Assembly (NCBI GenBank): GCA_021771815.1
Contig: JAETOE010000005.1
Location: forward strand, 124,001-188,000
Source: Roseburia hominis
Lineage (GTDB): Bacteria > Bacillota > Clostridia > Lachnospirales > Lachnospiraceae
Direction of reading: 5' to 3'
DNA length: 64,000 nt
Shown: positions 1-6,576 of the stretch, piece by piece
Numbering within the stretch: the first letter of the stretch is position 1
How the letters are laid out: the number at the start of each line of letters is the position of its first letter
Position numbers and translations under genes: made by a program
Notes under the pieces: model-generated
What the model saw: only the letters and a program-made list of their open reading frames with translations
What the model was told of the DNA's origin: nothing
Databases searched by the model: none

Positions 1-109
1 AATATTTTACATGAAGTTCTGGTTGAAATCTGAAGGGAAATCGCGTACATTAAAATAAGCAAATCTAGTCTTAGGGGATTAGACGAGTGAGAAAGAAAGG
101 ATGTAGAAC

Positions 110-2230
110 ATGAGCGAAACAGGATACCTTAATGTTGCTGAGATTTTCGGCGAGAACGTATTTAACGATGCGGTGATGCAGGAGCGTCTGCCGAAGAAGG
201 TTTACAAGAAACTGAAAGAAGTAATCAACGAGGGCAAGGAACTGGATCTTGAGACGGCGGATGTTGTCGCACACGAGATGAAGGAGTGGGCAATCGAAAA
301 GGGGGCGACCCATTATACACATTGGTTTCAGCCGCTGACCGGAGTGACCGCAGAGAAGCATGATTCCTTTATTACGGCTCCGATGGAGAACGGTAAAGTG
401 CTGATGAGCTTTTCCGGTAAAGAACTGATCAAGGGTGAGCCGGATGCATCGTCTTTCCCGTCCGGCGGACTTAGAGCTACGTTTGAGGCGAGAGGATATA
501 CCGCATGGGATTGTACCTCCCCGGCATTCGTAAGACAGGATGCAGCAGGCGCAACGCTTTGCATCCCGACGGCATTTTGTTCCTATACAGGAGAAGCGCT
601 CGACCAGAAGACCCCGCTTCTGCGTTCGATGGAAGCAATCAACGAGCAGGCGCTTCGTCTGATTCGCTTATTCGGGAATACTACATCTAAGAGAGTGACT
701 CCGTCAGTCGGACCGGAACAGGAGTACTTCATCGTTGACCGGGAGAAGTATTTACAGAGAAAGGATCTGATCTTTACCGGACGTACTTTATTTGGAGCAA
801 TGCCTCCAAAGGGTCAGGAGATGGACGATCACTATTTCGGAGCGATCCGTGAGAGAATCGCCGCATTCATGAAGGATGTAAATGAGGAACTCTGGAAGCT
901 TGGCGTAACCGCAAAGACACAGCACAACGAGGTTGCACCGGCACAGCATGAGCTGGCGCCGATTTATGCGGAAGCGAACGTGGCAGTCGATCATAACCAG
1001 TTGGTTATGGAGACATTAAAGAAAGTTGCAGGACGCCACGGATTACAGTGTCTGCTTCATGAGAAGCCATTTGCAGGCGTGAACGGTTCCGGTAAGCATA
1101 ACAACTGGTCGATCACCACAGATGACGGCATCAATTTGTTAGAGCCGGGTAAGACACCTCACGACAACGTACAGTTCCTTCTGGTATTGACTTGTATCTT
1201 AAAAGCTGTAGATCGTCATGCGGATCTGCTGAGAGAGTCGGCGGCAGATGTAGGAAATGATCACAGGCTCGGAGCGAACGAGGCGCCGCCGGCTATCATT
1301 TCCGTTTACCTTGGCGAGCAGCTTCAGGATGTGCTTTCCCAGTTGATCAGCACTGGTGAAGCAACACATAGCATTTCCGGTCAGAAGTTAGAGACAGGCG
1401 TTAAGACGCTTCCGGACTTCATGAAGGATGCGACAGACAGGAACCGTACATCGCCGTTCGCATTCACAGGAAACAAGTTCGAGTTTCGTATGGTAGGTTC
1501 CCAGGATTCCGTCGCCCAGCCGAATGTCGTGCTGAATACCATCGTGGCAGAGGCGTTCGCAGAGGCGTGCGAGGTACTTGAGAAAGCAGACGATTTCGAT
1601 ATGGCGGTACATGATCTGATCAAGGAGTACGCGACGGAGCATCAGAGAATCGTATTTAACGGAAACGGATACTCCGACGAGTGGGTTGAAGAGGCAGGGA
1701 GACGCGGCTTGCCGAATATCCGCTCCATGGTAGATGCGATTCCGGCGCTCAACACGGAGAAGGCGGTTGCGCTGTTCGAGAAGTTCAAGGTATTTACAAA
1801 GGCAGAGTTAGACTCCCGCGTGGAGATCGAATACGAGACTTATGCAAAGGAGATCAACATCGAGGCAAAAGCGATGATCGATATTGCAACGAAGCAGATC
1901 ATCCCGGCGGTCATCAGGTATACGACCGTACTTGCGGAGTCCATCAGTGCAGTAAAGGCTGCGTGCGGCGCAGACGTCAGCGCGCAGACCGAGATTCTCA
2001 CCGAGGTATCCGATTTGCTCGCAGAGTCCAAGAGAGCACTTGCAAAGTTACAGGAGGTAACAGAACTTGCGGCTGCAATGGAAGAGGGCAGAGAGCAGGC
2101 CGTTTACTACAGAGATGAGGTCAGAGCAGCGATGGATGCGCTCAGAGCTCCGGTTGATAAGCTTGAGATGCTGGTTGACAAGGCTATGTGGCCGATGCCG
2201 TCTTACGGAGATCTGATTTTCGAAGTATAG
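110..2230 (+). CDS. glnN: Type III glutamine synthetase (GSIII)
   Basis: ATP-dependent amidation of glutamate with ammonia; cytoplasmic nitrogen assimilation. The 706-residue length fits GSIII (about 700-730) and not GSI (about 450). Visible GS active-site signatures include GPEQEYF near residue 201 (metal-binding glutamates), [11 protein letters not shown] near 270 and [10 protein letters not shown] near 325 (ATP/glutamate loop). The C-terminal third is a helix-rich extension typical of GSIII. The ATG at 110 is preceded by GAAAGAAAGGATG. It is followed by glnB and amt on the same strand, so the three form a nitrogen block, but a gap of about 370 bp and separate leader elements suggest separate transcription units. 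No GlnR-type operator was recognised in the 109 bases upstream. Identification is very secure. Confidence 0.97.
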   Translation: MSETGYLNVAEIFGENVFNDAVMQERLPKKVYKKLKEVINEGKELDLETADVVAHEMKEWAIEKGATHYTHWFQPLTGVTAEKHDSFITAPMENGKVLMSFSGKELIKGEPDASSFPSGGLRATFEARGYTAWDCTSPAFVRQDAAGATLCIPTAFCSYTGEALDQKTPLLRSMEAINEQALRLIRLFGNTTSKRVTPSVGPEQEYFIVDREKYLQRKDLIFTGRTLFGAMPPKGQEMDDHYFGAIRERIAAFMKDVNEELWKLGVTAKTQHNEVAPAQHELAPIYAEANVAVDHNQLVMETLKKVAGRHGLQCLLHEKPFAGVNGSGKHNNWSITTDDGINLLEPGKTPHDNVQFLLVLTCILKAVDRHADLLRESAADVGNDHRLGANEAPPAIISVYLGEQLQDVLSQLISTGEATHSISGQKLETGVKTLPDFMKDATDRNRTSPFAFTGNKFEFRMVGSQDSVAQPNVVLNTIVAEAFAEACEVLEKADDFDMAVHDLIKEYATEHQRIVFNGNGYSDEWVEEAGRRGLPNIRSMVDAIPALNTEKAVALFEKFKVFTKAELDSRVEIEYETYAKEINIEAKAMIDIATKQIIPAVIRYTTVLAESISAVKAACGADVSAQTEILTEVSDLLAESKRALAKLQEVTELAAAMEEGREQAVYYRDEVRAAMDALRAPVDKLEMLVDKAMWPMPSYGDLIFEV

Positions 2231-2291
2231 CTACCATAAAATGAGTCCGTCGGCTGCATGCAGCATCAGGAAGCGTGCAGCCGCAGAGTGC

Positions 2292-2328
2292 TTTTATGCA
2301 ATAGGACGCAATTTCCTATTGCATAAAA
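2292..2328. repeat. Perfect inverted repeat after glnN
   Basis: Two 14-base arms (2292-2305 and 2315-2328; core ATGCAATAGG / CCTATTGCAT) enclose a 9-base loop. The run after the stem on the + strand is A-rich and the run before it is T-rich, so it is not a canonical intrinsic terminator on either strand. A second hairpin lies at 2352-2375 (GCCAGGC / GCCTGGC), also without a U-tract. The rest of 2231-2527 holds no gene that I can see. It could be a processing or protein-binding site at the glnN 3' end. Confidence 0.6.
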
Positions 2329-2527
2329 AAATCTCCCATAAAGGGAGGATTGCCAGGCAACTGATGTCGCCTGGCAGATTATGAAAAAGTTTTGTGGGTA
2401 GTAACAAATACTGATAACTATCGCTTGTATGGTTATAGTATATGGAAGAGAAATGAAGTTTCCATGTTTACAGAATGAAAGATTTTTGAATCTTAAATGA
2501 ATAATCTGTGAACAGAGAACAAAATTC

Positions 2528-2602
2528 GGAAAACAAGGAGGAAAATCCTCTGCTCCTGCAAAGGCAGTCGCATTTTCCTTCGGAAAACAAGGAGGATTTC
2601 AT
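2528..2602 (+). promoter_or_regulatory. Structured leader element, copy A, carrying the glnB ribosome site
   Basis: About 75 bases ending at the glnB ATG. A stem GGAAAA / TTTTCC (2540-2545 with 2573-2578) encloses TGC/GCA and CTGC/GCAG stems with loop AAAG, leaving TCCTC (2546-2550) bulged. The 3' arm can instead pair downstream as TTTTCC-ttc-GGAAAA (2573-2587). AAATCCTC (2543-2550) is exactly complementary to GAGGATTT (2592-2599), which contains the Shine-Dalgarno GGAGG (2591-2595). A related element with compensatory stem changes lies at 31937-32022 before an unrelated gene. This suggests an RNA (or DNA palindrome) that controls ribosome access; no known riboswitch class was recognised. Confidence 0.6.
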
Positions 2603-2941
2603 ATGAAAAAACTGGAAATCATCATCAAGCCGGAGAAGCTCGAAGATTTGAAGAGCGTGCTTGACACAGAAGAAGTAAATGGTCTGAATATCGTAAACAG
2701 TATGGGTTATGGTAATCAGAAGGGTATTATCAAGAATTACCGCGGTGCGGAGTATGCAGTGAATCTTCTGCCGAAGATCAAGGTCGAGACGGTCGTAGCG
2801 GACGATGTTGCGCCCCAGTTGATCGATAAGATCGTGGATGAGATCAATACCGGACATTTTGGAGACGGTAAGATTTTCGTGTACGATGTGCAGGATGCAA
2901 TCAGAATCCGTACAGGTGAGCGCGGAACAGATGCACTGTAG
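2603..2941 (+). CDS. glnB: P-II family nitrogen regulatory protein
   Basis: Small trimeric signal protein of 112 residues, the normal P-II length, that reports 2-oxoglutarate, ATP/ADP and nitrogen status. The T-loop reads YRGAEYAV with Tyr46 and Tyr51 present; Tyr51 is the uridylylation site in enterobacterial GlnB. The B-loop (TGHFGDGKIFV) and C-loop (RIRTGERG) are intact. It lies between glnN and amt, so by context it could be called glnK, whose partner is the AmtB channel. Translation starts directly after the structured leader at 2528-2602, with GGAGG 7 bases before ATG. Family assignment is very secure; GlnB versus GlnK rests on context. Confidence 0.96.
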   Translation: MKKLEIIIKPEKLEDLKSVLDTEEVNGLNIVNSMGYGNQKGIIKNYRGAEYAVNLLPKIKVETVVADDVAPQLIDKIVDEINTGHFGDGKIFVYDVQDAIRIRTGERGTDAL

Positions 2942-3041
2942 GAACGGCAGAAAAATCCCGTGTCAGAGGAAATGAGGAGCCGTCTGATATGGGAAATGAG
3001 GAATATATATATTATGAAAAAACTGAATCATGTAAGAAGAG

Positions 3042-3100
3042 ATTATCAATGGGGATAATAGAGGGCATAGTTTATGTATGCACCGCTGTTATCCCTTTTT
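3042..3100 (+). promoter_or_regulatory. Candidate attenuator between glnB and amt
   Basis: Terminator-like arms GGGATAA (3052-3058) and TTATCCC (3089-3095) are followed at once by five T (3096-3100). An inner hairpin GCATA / TATGC lies in the loop. A competing upstream hairpin, ATTATC (3042-3047) with GATAAT (3054-3059), would use the same GATAA segment and so prevent the terminator stem. Mutually exclusive folds of this kind are the usual layout of transcription attenuation. The rest of the gap 2942-3118 holds no convincing gene. The structure is seen in the sequence; the regulatory role is inferred. Confidence 0.45.
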
Positions 3101-3118
3101 ATGTAGGAGGAAAAGATT

Positions 3119-4315
3119 ATGGATATGAGTGTATGGTTCCTGATGGGAGCAGCGTTAGTCTTTTTTATGCAATGTGGATTTGCGATGGTCGAAGCGGGCT
3201 TCACCAGAGCGAAGAATGTCGGCAACATCACAATGAAGAACCTAATGGACTTCTGTATCGGTACAGTCGCTTTCTATCTGCTGGGTTACAACCTTCTTTG
3301 CGGGGATGGAAAGTTTGCCGGCTGGGGTTTAAATCCTTTTTCAAATTTCGGAGAAACCGACTGGTCATCGTTCGTGTTTAATCTGGTGTTCTGCGCGACA
3401 GCGGCAACGATCGTATCCGGCGCTATGGCGGAACGTACCAAATTCGTTACCTATTGTATTTACAGTTTTATCATCAGCTTATTTGTTTATCCGATCGAGG
3501 CACACTGGGTATGGGGAGGAACACCCTGGCTCACGGAGATGGGATTTACGGATTTCGCAGGTTCTGCATGTATTCATATGGTAGGCGGTATCACAGCATT
3601 TATCGGTGCGGCGCTCTTAGGACCGCGTATCGGAAAATATGATAAGAACGGCAAGCCAAGACCTATCCTTGGTCACAACATTCTAATCGGTGCGCTCGGC
3701 GTATTCATCCTCTGGTTTGGATGGTACGGTTTCAACGGTGCGGCAGCGTCCGACACCATGCAGTTATCACAGATTTTCGCGACAACAACGGTAGCTCCGG
3801 CAGTCGCAACCGTTACGGCGATGCTTTATACCTGGATCAGAAACGGTAAGCCGGATGTATCAATGTCCCTGAACGGTTCTCTCGCAGGACTTGTAGCGGT
3901 GACGGCAGGATGTGCAAATGTAGACGTTATCGGTTCCTTCATTATCGGAGCGATTGCAGGCGTGCTTGTCTGTGTGGCAGTATATTTTATCGAGGATAAG
4001 CTAAAGATTGACGATCCTGTCGGTGCAGTCGCAGTCCATGGCTGTAACGGTATCTGGGGAACAATCGCGGTCGGTCTTTTCGATTACACGGACGGCTTAT
4101 TCTACGGCGGCGGCGTGCATCACCTTGCCATTCAGTGTCTCGGAATCGCCTGCATTGCAGGGTGGACGATCGTGACAATGAGTATCGTATTTATCGTATT
4201 AAAGAAGACCATCGGTCTTAGAGTGTCTGCTGAGGAAGAAATCGAAGGACTTGATTCTACCGAACACGGGCTTGAGTCGGGTTACCCGGATTTCGTTTCC
4301 AGAGAATTACATTAG
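3119..4315 (+). CDS. amt: Ammonium transporter (Amt/MEP/Rh family)
   Basis: Inner-membrane ammonium channel of 398 residues, normally trimeric with about 11 membrane helices. Family signatures include the N-terminal ALVFFMQCGFAMVEAGF, HMVGGITAFIGAALLGPR, LWFGWYGFNG and the late AVHGCNGIWG, which includes a pore-histidine region. ATG 3119 is preceded by TAGGAGG. A longer overlapping frame at 2989-3381 is out of frame and is not a gene. The gene lies 177 bases after glnB, the classical partner that blocks the pore under nitrogen excess. A possible attenuator (3042-3100) lies immediately upstream. Identification is very secure. Confidence 0.97.
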   Translation: MDMSVWFLMGAALVFFMQCGFAMVEAGFTRAKNVGNITMKNLMDFCIGTVAFYLLGYNLLCGDGKFAGWGLNPFSNFGETDWSSFVFNLVFCATAATIVSGAMAERTKFVTYCIYSFIISLFVYPIEAHWVWGGTPWLTEMGFTDFAGSACIHMVGGITAFIGAALLGPRIGKYDKNGKPRPILGHNILIGALGVFILWFGWYGFNGAAASDTMQLSQIFATTTVAPAVATVTAMLYTWIRNGKPDVSMSLNGSLAGLVAVTAGCANVDVIGSFIIGAIAGVLVCVAVYFIEDKLKIDDPVGAVAVHGCNGIWGTIAVGLFDYTDGLFYGGGVHHLAIQCLGIACIAGWTIVTMSIVFIVLKKTIGLRVSAEEEIEGLDSTEHGLESGYPDFVSRELH

Positions 4316-4355
4316 GATTGCACTGATCTAATCCGGTTAGATCGGTGAATCTAAT

Positions 4356-4474
4356 CCCCTTAGTTAGTATATACATCAACAGTAAGCCCCCCAAGCGAAA
4401 GCTTGAGGGTTTTGCTGTCTTGTCAGGAAAATCAAGGGATAAGGGGGCGGAACGCCTTGGAAATTAAGGCTTTT
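4356..4474. repeat. Diverged direct repeat, copy R1
   Basis: Begins with a 25-base motif (4356-4380) that matches 5074-5098 at 23 of 25 positions. In both copies this is followed by a hairpin with a GCGAAAGC loop, then AAGGGAT, then a block around GCGGAA-GCCT-GGAAATT. Repeat family unknown. Together the two copies bracket a degraded toxin-antitoxin pair. Confidence 0.55.
4387..4413 (+). terminator. Intrinsic terminator downstream of amt
   Basis: CCCCCCAAGC, GAAA loop, GCTTGAGGG, then TTTT (4410-4413). One mismatch in the stem. It lies 72 bases after the amt stop, inside repeat R1. A further palindrome GATCTAA / TTAGATC lies at 4326-4344. Confidence 0.7.
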
Positions 4475-4807
4475 CTTAGAAATCATACGAGCTTGAAAAA
4501 TTGTGCTGTCTGGGAATTTTTCTGGGACTTTTTTGAGCGAATGCATGTCTGGGAACAGGACTTGTACGTGAAAAGTACGTGAATATCGACCGCAAGTTTC
4601 GGAGAGCTCAAACAAGTAAGTTGTCAACAGGGAGGGAAATATAGGAAGACATAATGCTGTTATTGGAGCACTCGAAGAATGTGAACCGTAACAGTGTGAG
4701 CAAGAACAAGACAAATTTTTCTGTGGTAGATTTTTGGGAAAAATCAAGGTATAATAGTATAGAGATATTAATTTGAACGTTTTTGTAGTGAAGGGACAGG
4801 TGATGTT

Positions 4808-4969
4808 ATGGCACCATTAGTACAGGAAACAGCAAAGTACAGTGAGCGGGAAGAAAAGCTTTTTCGTGAGTTAGACAAGGGCATAGATGATATGGAGAAA
4901 GGCAATACAATTCCACATGAAGACGCAATGAAGCAAATCCGCGAAAGGTTAAAGGGGTATGCAGTATAA
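4808..4969 (+). CDS. Small RelB/Phd-like antitoxin (putative)
   Basis: A 53-residue frame preceded by an AGGGACAGG ribosome site. The product is highly charged and helical, with a C-terminal part (HEDAMKQIRERLKGY) like the tail of RelB/ParD-type antitoxins. Its stop overlaps the next ATG by 11 bases, an arrangement typical of toxin-antitoxin pairs, and the downstream frame resembles the N-terminus of a ParE/RelE toxin. With that toxin truncated, the antitoxin is probably orphaned. The stretch before it (4475-4807) has a TATAAT box near 4752 but no other gene that I can support. Confidence 0.5.
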   Translation: MAPLVQETAKYSEREEKLFRELDKGIDDMEKGNTIPHEDAMKQIRERLKGYAV

Positions 4970-5060
4970 GTTACGTGAGACAAAGGAAGCGGTAGAGGAT
5001 GTTGCAGGAATGGCAGGATTGGAAAACGATATTGGGCAGACAGAGCGAATATCATTTTGA
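4959..5060 (+). pseudogene. Truncated RelE/ParE-type toxin remnant
   Basis: Begins MQYKLRETKEAVEDVAGMA, which resembles the first strand and helix of RelE/ParE toxins (a lysine-rich start followed by an acidic EDV/EDI helix), but ends after 33 residues against about 95-110 for the family. The catalytic and core strands are missing. Repeat R2 starts 13 bases downstream, so the 3' part may have been lost by recombination at the repeat. Family call is moderate; the truncation is clear if the call is right. Confidence 0.45.
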
Positions 5061-5073
5061 ATAGAGTGAAAAG

Positions 5074-5190
5074 CCCCTTAGTTAGTATATGTATCAACGC
5101 AAAAGACTCAGGCGAAAGCCTGGGTCTTTTGCATACAAAGAAATATTAAGGGATTAGCGTGCGGAAAGCCTCGGAAATTGAGAGCTTTTT
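5074..5190. repeat. Diverged direct repeat, copy R2
   Basis: Second copy of the unit at 4356-4474, about 720 bp downstream. The hairpin AAAAGACTCAGGC-GAAA-GCCTGGGTCTTTT can act as a terminator-like structure. Conservation resumes at AAGGGAT and at GCGGAAAGCCTCGGAAATTG. The hairpin arms differ between the copies while pairing is kept. Confidence 0.55.
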
Positions 5191-5227
5191 AGTGAACTAT
5201 TTGAATTTATTTCCGACAGTAAGTCTA

Positions 5228-5256
5228 TTGAATAGTTGCGAGGATTCCATTATAAT
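5228..5256 (+). promoter_or_regulatory. Sigma-70-type promoter for the MNT remnant
   Basis: TTGAAT (5228-5233), 17-base spacer, TATAAT (5251-5256). It lies 44 bases before the ATG at 5301. Confidence 0.6.
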
Positions 5257-5300
5257 TCAAGATAAGAAATAGGAATGTTTAAGGAAAGAAGGAACGCCAT

Positions 5301-5524
5301 ATGTGCACAAAGACACAGTTGCATCAGGTTACAAGCCAGATGGTACAGTGCTATCGTGATATTTATGGTACAGATGTTGTGGGAGTATTTCTATATGGTT
5401 CTTATGCCAGAGGAGACTATGACAATGAATCCGATATTGATATGACAGCTATTGTAAAGGGTTCTCGTTCGTAATTACAAAAAAGGCTAAAGGCAGTGTG
5501 GGCTGAATCCGCGGATATCGGTTG
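5301..5524 (+). pseudogene. MNT-domain nucleotidyltransferase remnant with nonsense codon
   Basis: The frame from ATG 5301 encodes the minimal nucleotidyltransferase signature GSYARGD...SDID (residues about 35-50), the antitoxin half of MNT-HEPN modules. It stops at TAA (5472-5474) after 57 residues. The same frame then continues as LQKRLKAVWAESADIG, the normal continuation of this family, so one codon has probably mutated to TAA. Homology ends abruptly near 5524, where HEPN sequence begins in another frame. The C-terminal third of the MNT gene and the start of the HEPN gene have apparently been deleted. Confidence 0.7.
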
Positions 5525-5715
5525 GCAAATGCTAAAGAGAAACTGGAATCCGCAAAACTGCTTTTGGATGCGGGAAAGTATAAGGATTCTATTGGATGCT
5601 TCTATTTGCGATATTTATATCTTTGCGGGCAGTTTTAGCAAAGGATGCAGAGGAACAGTACCAAAAGGCTGTGGAACTGTATGAGGAAGTAAAAGCGTTC
5701 CTGGAAAACATCTGA
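5525..5715 (+). pseudogene. HEPN-domain remnant, frameshifted
   Basis: Frame 2 reads NAKEKLESAKLLLDAGKYKD, a typical HEPN first-helix pattern, then meets a stop. After a frame change near 5629 the sequence continues as AVLAKDAEEQYQKAVELYEE and ends with TGA at 5713-5715. HEPN proteins of this class are RNases or toxins partnered with MNT proteins. With a nonsense codon upstream, a fusion deletion and a frameshift here, the module is certainly dead as a standard two-gene system. Confidence 0.6.
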
Positions 5716-5734
5716 AAAGGAGGGGGAAAACGTT

Positions 5735-6457
5735 ATGAGTGAACAAGATAATGAGGCGAAATCCCTGCTGTTTATCAGCAAATATCCGCAGATTATTCAG
5801 GAATTTCTGGACGCTATGGAGGGACAGGAATTCGAGGTCGACACGGCGTTAAACGGAATCGAGGCGGCGAAGAAGTTCAAGAAGAAGCACTATAATGTGG
5901 TGGTGACCGGTGTGTCGTTGGAAGGGTACAACGGGGAGCAGATCATTACATACCTCAACAAAAATGCACCGAGTACGGTCTGTATCATCTATACAACGGC
6001 GATCAGCCCAGCGCAGCTCCATTTCTTTATCAATGAGCGCAACGTGTTCCGTGTGTTCCTTCGCCCGGTGGATTTCAAAGGCGAGTTCTTCGCGGCGCTG
6101 TCGGAGGCATTCGAGTATCATGCAGTGCAGGTGAAGAACGAGCAGGAGGAGAAGGAAAAACAGGAGATACAGGAGAATCAGCGGAAAGAGATTCAGGCGA
6201 TTGAACACCGCATGCGTATGCAGCAGCTTGCGGGTGACGGTTTGAACCGTTATATGAGGCGGTTGCTGCGGCTGACACTAAAAGAGTACGCCGCAGCGAG
6301 ACTGTCGGAGGAGGAGCTGCGTACGCTGCTTGGCGAGGAGGAGCAGGCAGTGGAATGCTCCTGTATGAAGGGAGAGCAGACGAAAGAAGGGCTTGCGCAG
6401 GCAGAAAATCTTCTGGAACAGGTATATAAGAGAGCCAGATATAAGCCGAGAAGATAA
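5735..6457 (+). CDS. Pseudo-receiver (degenerate CheY-like) protein with coiled-coil tail
   Basis: 240 residues. Residues 9-128 follow the alternating strand/helix pattern of a response-regulator receiver, but the phospho-acceptor aspartate position (NVVVTG, residue 59) is glycine, the N-terminal acidic pair is absent (LLFISKYP), and the conserved lysine site reads FLRP with Arg110. The switch Thr (IIYTTA) is kept. Residues 135-175 are a Glu/Lys/Gln-rich coiled coil, followed by a helical tail with no recognised DNA-binding domain. It starts after AGGAGGGGG. It probably works by protein interaction rather than phosphorylation. No kinase is nearby. It is transcribed toward the convergent PBP gene and ends at a shared terminator. 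Confidence 0.7.
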   Translation: MSEQDNEAKSLLFISKYPQIIQEFLDAMEGQEFEVDTALNGIEAAKKFKKKHYNVVVTGVSLEGYNGEQIITYLNKNAPSTVCIIYTTAISPAQLHFFINERNVFRVFLRPVDFKGEFFAALSEAFEYHAVQVKNEQEEKEKQEIQENQRKEIQAIEHRMRMQQLAGDGLNRYMRRLLRLTLKEYAAARLSEEELRTLLGEEEQAVECSCMKGEQTKEGLAQAENLLEQVYKRARYKPRR

Positions 6458-6513
6458 ATAAGTCGAGAAGATAAGGAAAAGGGATCAGACAGGTATATAT
6501 TTCGCGATACGTG

Positions 6514-6552
6514 AAAAACCGCATTCCATTTGAGTTATGGAATGCGGTTTTT
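6514..6552. terminator. Bidirectional terminator
   Basis: A 16-base perfect stem, AAAAACCGCATTCCAT (6514-6529) and its complement (6537-6552), with a 7-base loop. It ends in five T on either strand and serves both convergent genes. Confidence 0.9.
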
Positions 6553-6576
6553 GTCGATTACCTTATGTTGTATACT

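Noticed and set aside
2292..2328. Strong inverted repeat as the glnN terminator
   Set aside because: The base run after the stem is A-rich on both strands when read 5' to 3', so there is no U-tract.
2989..3381. 130-residue frame before and across the amt start
   Set aside because: Overlaps amt out of frame, lacks a good ribosome site, and its codons give no family pattern.
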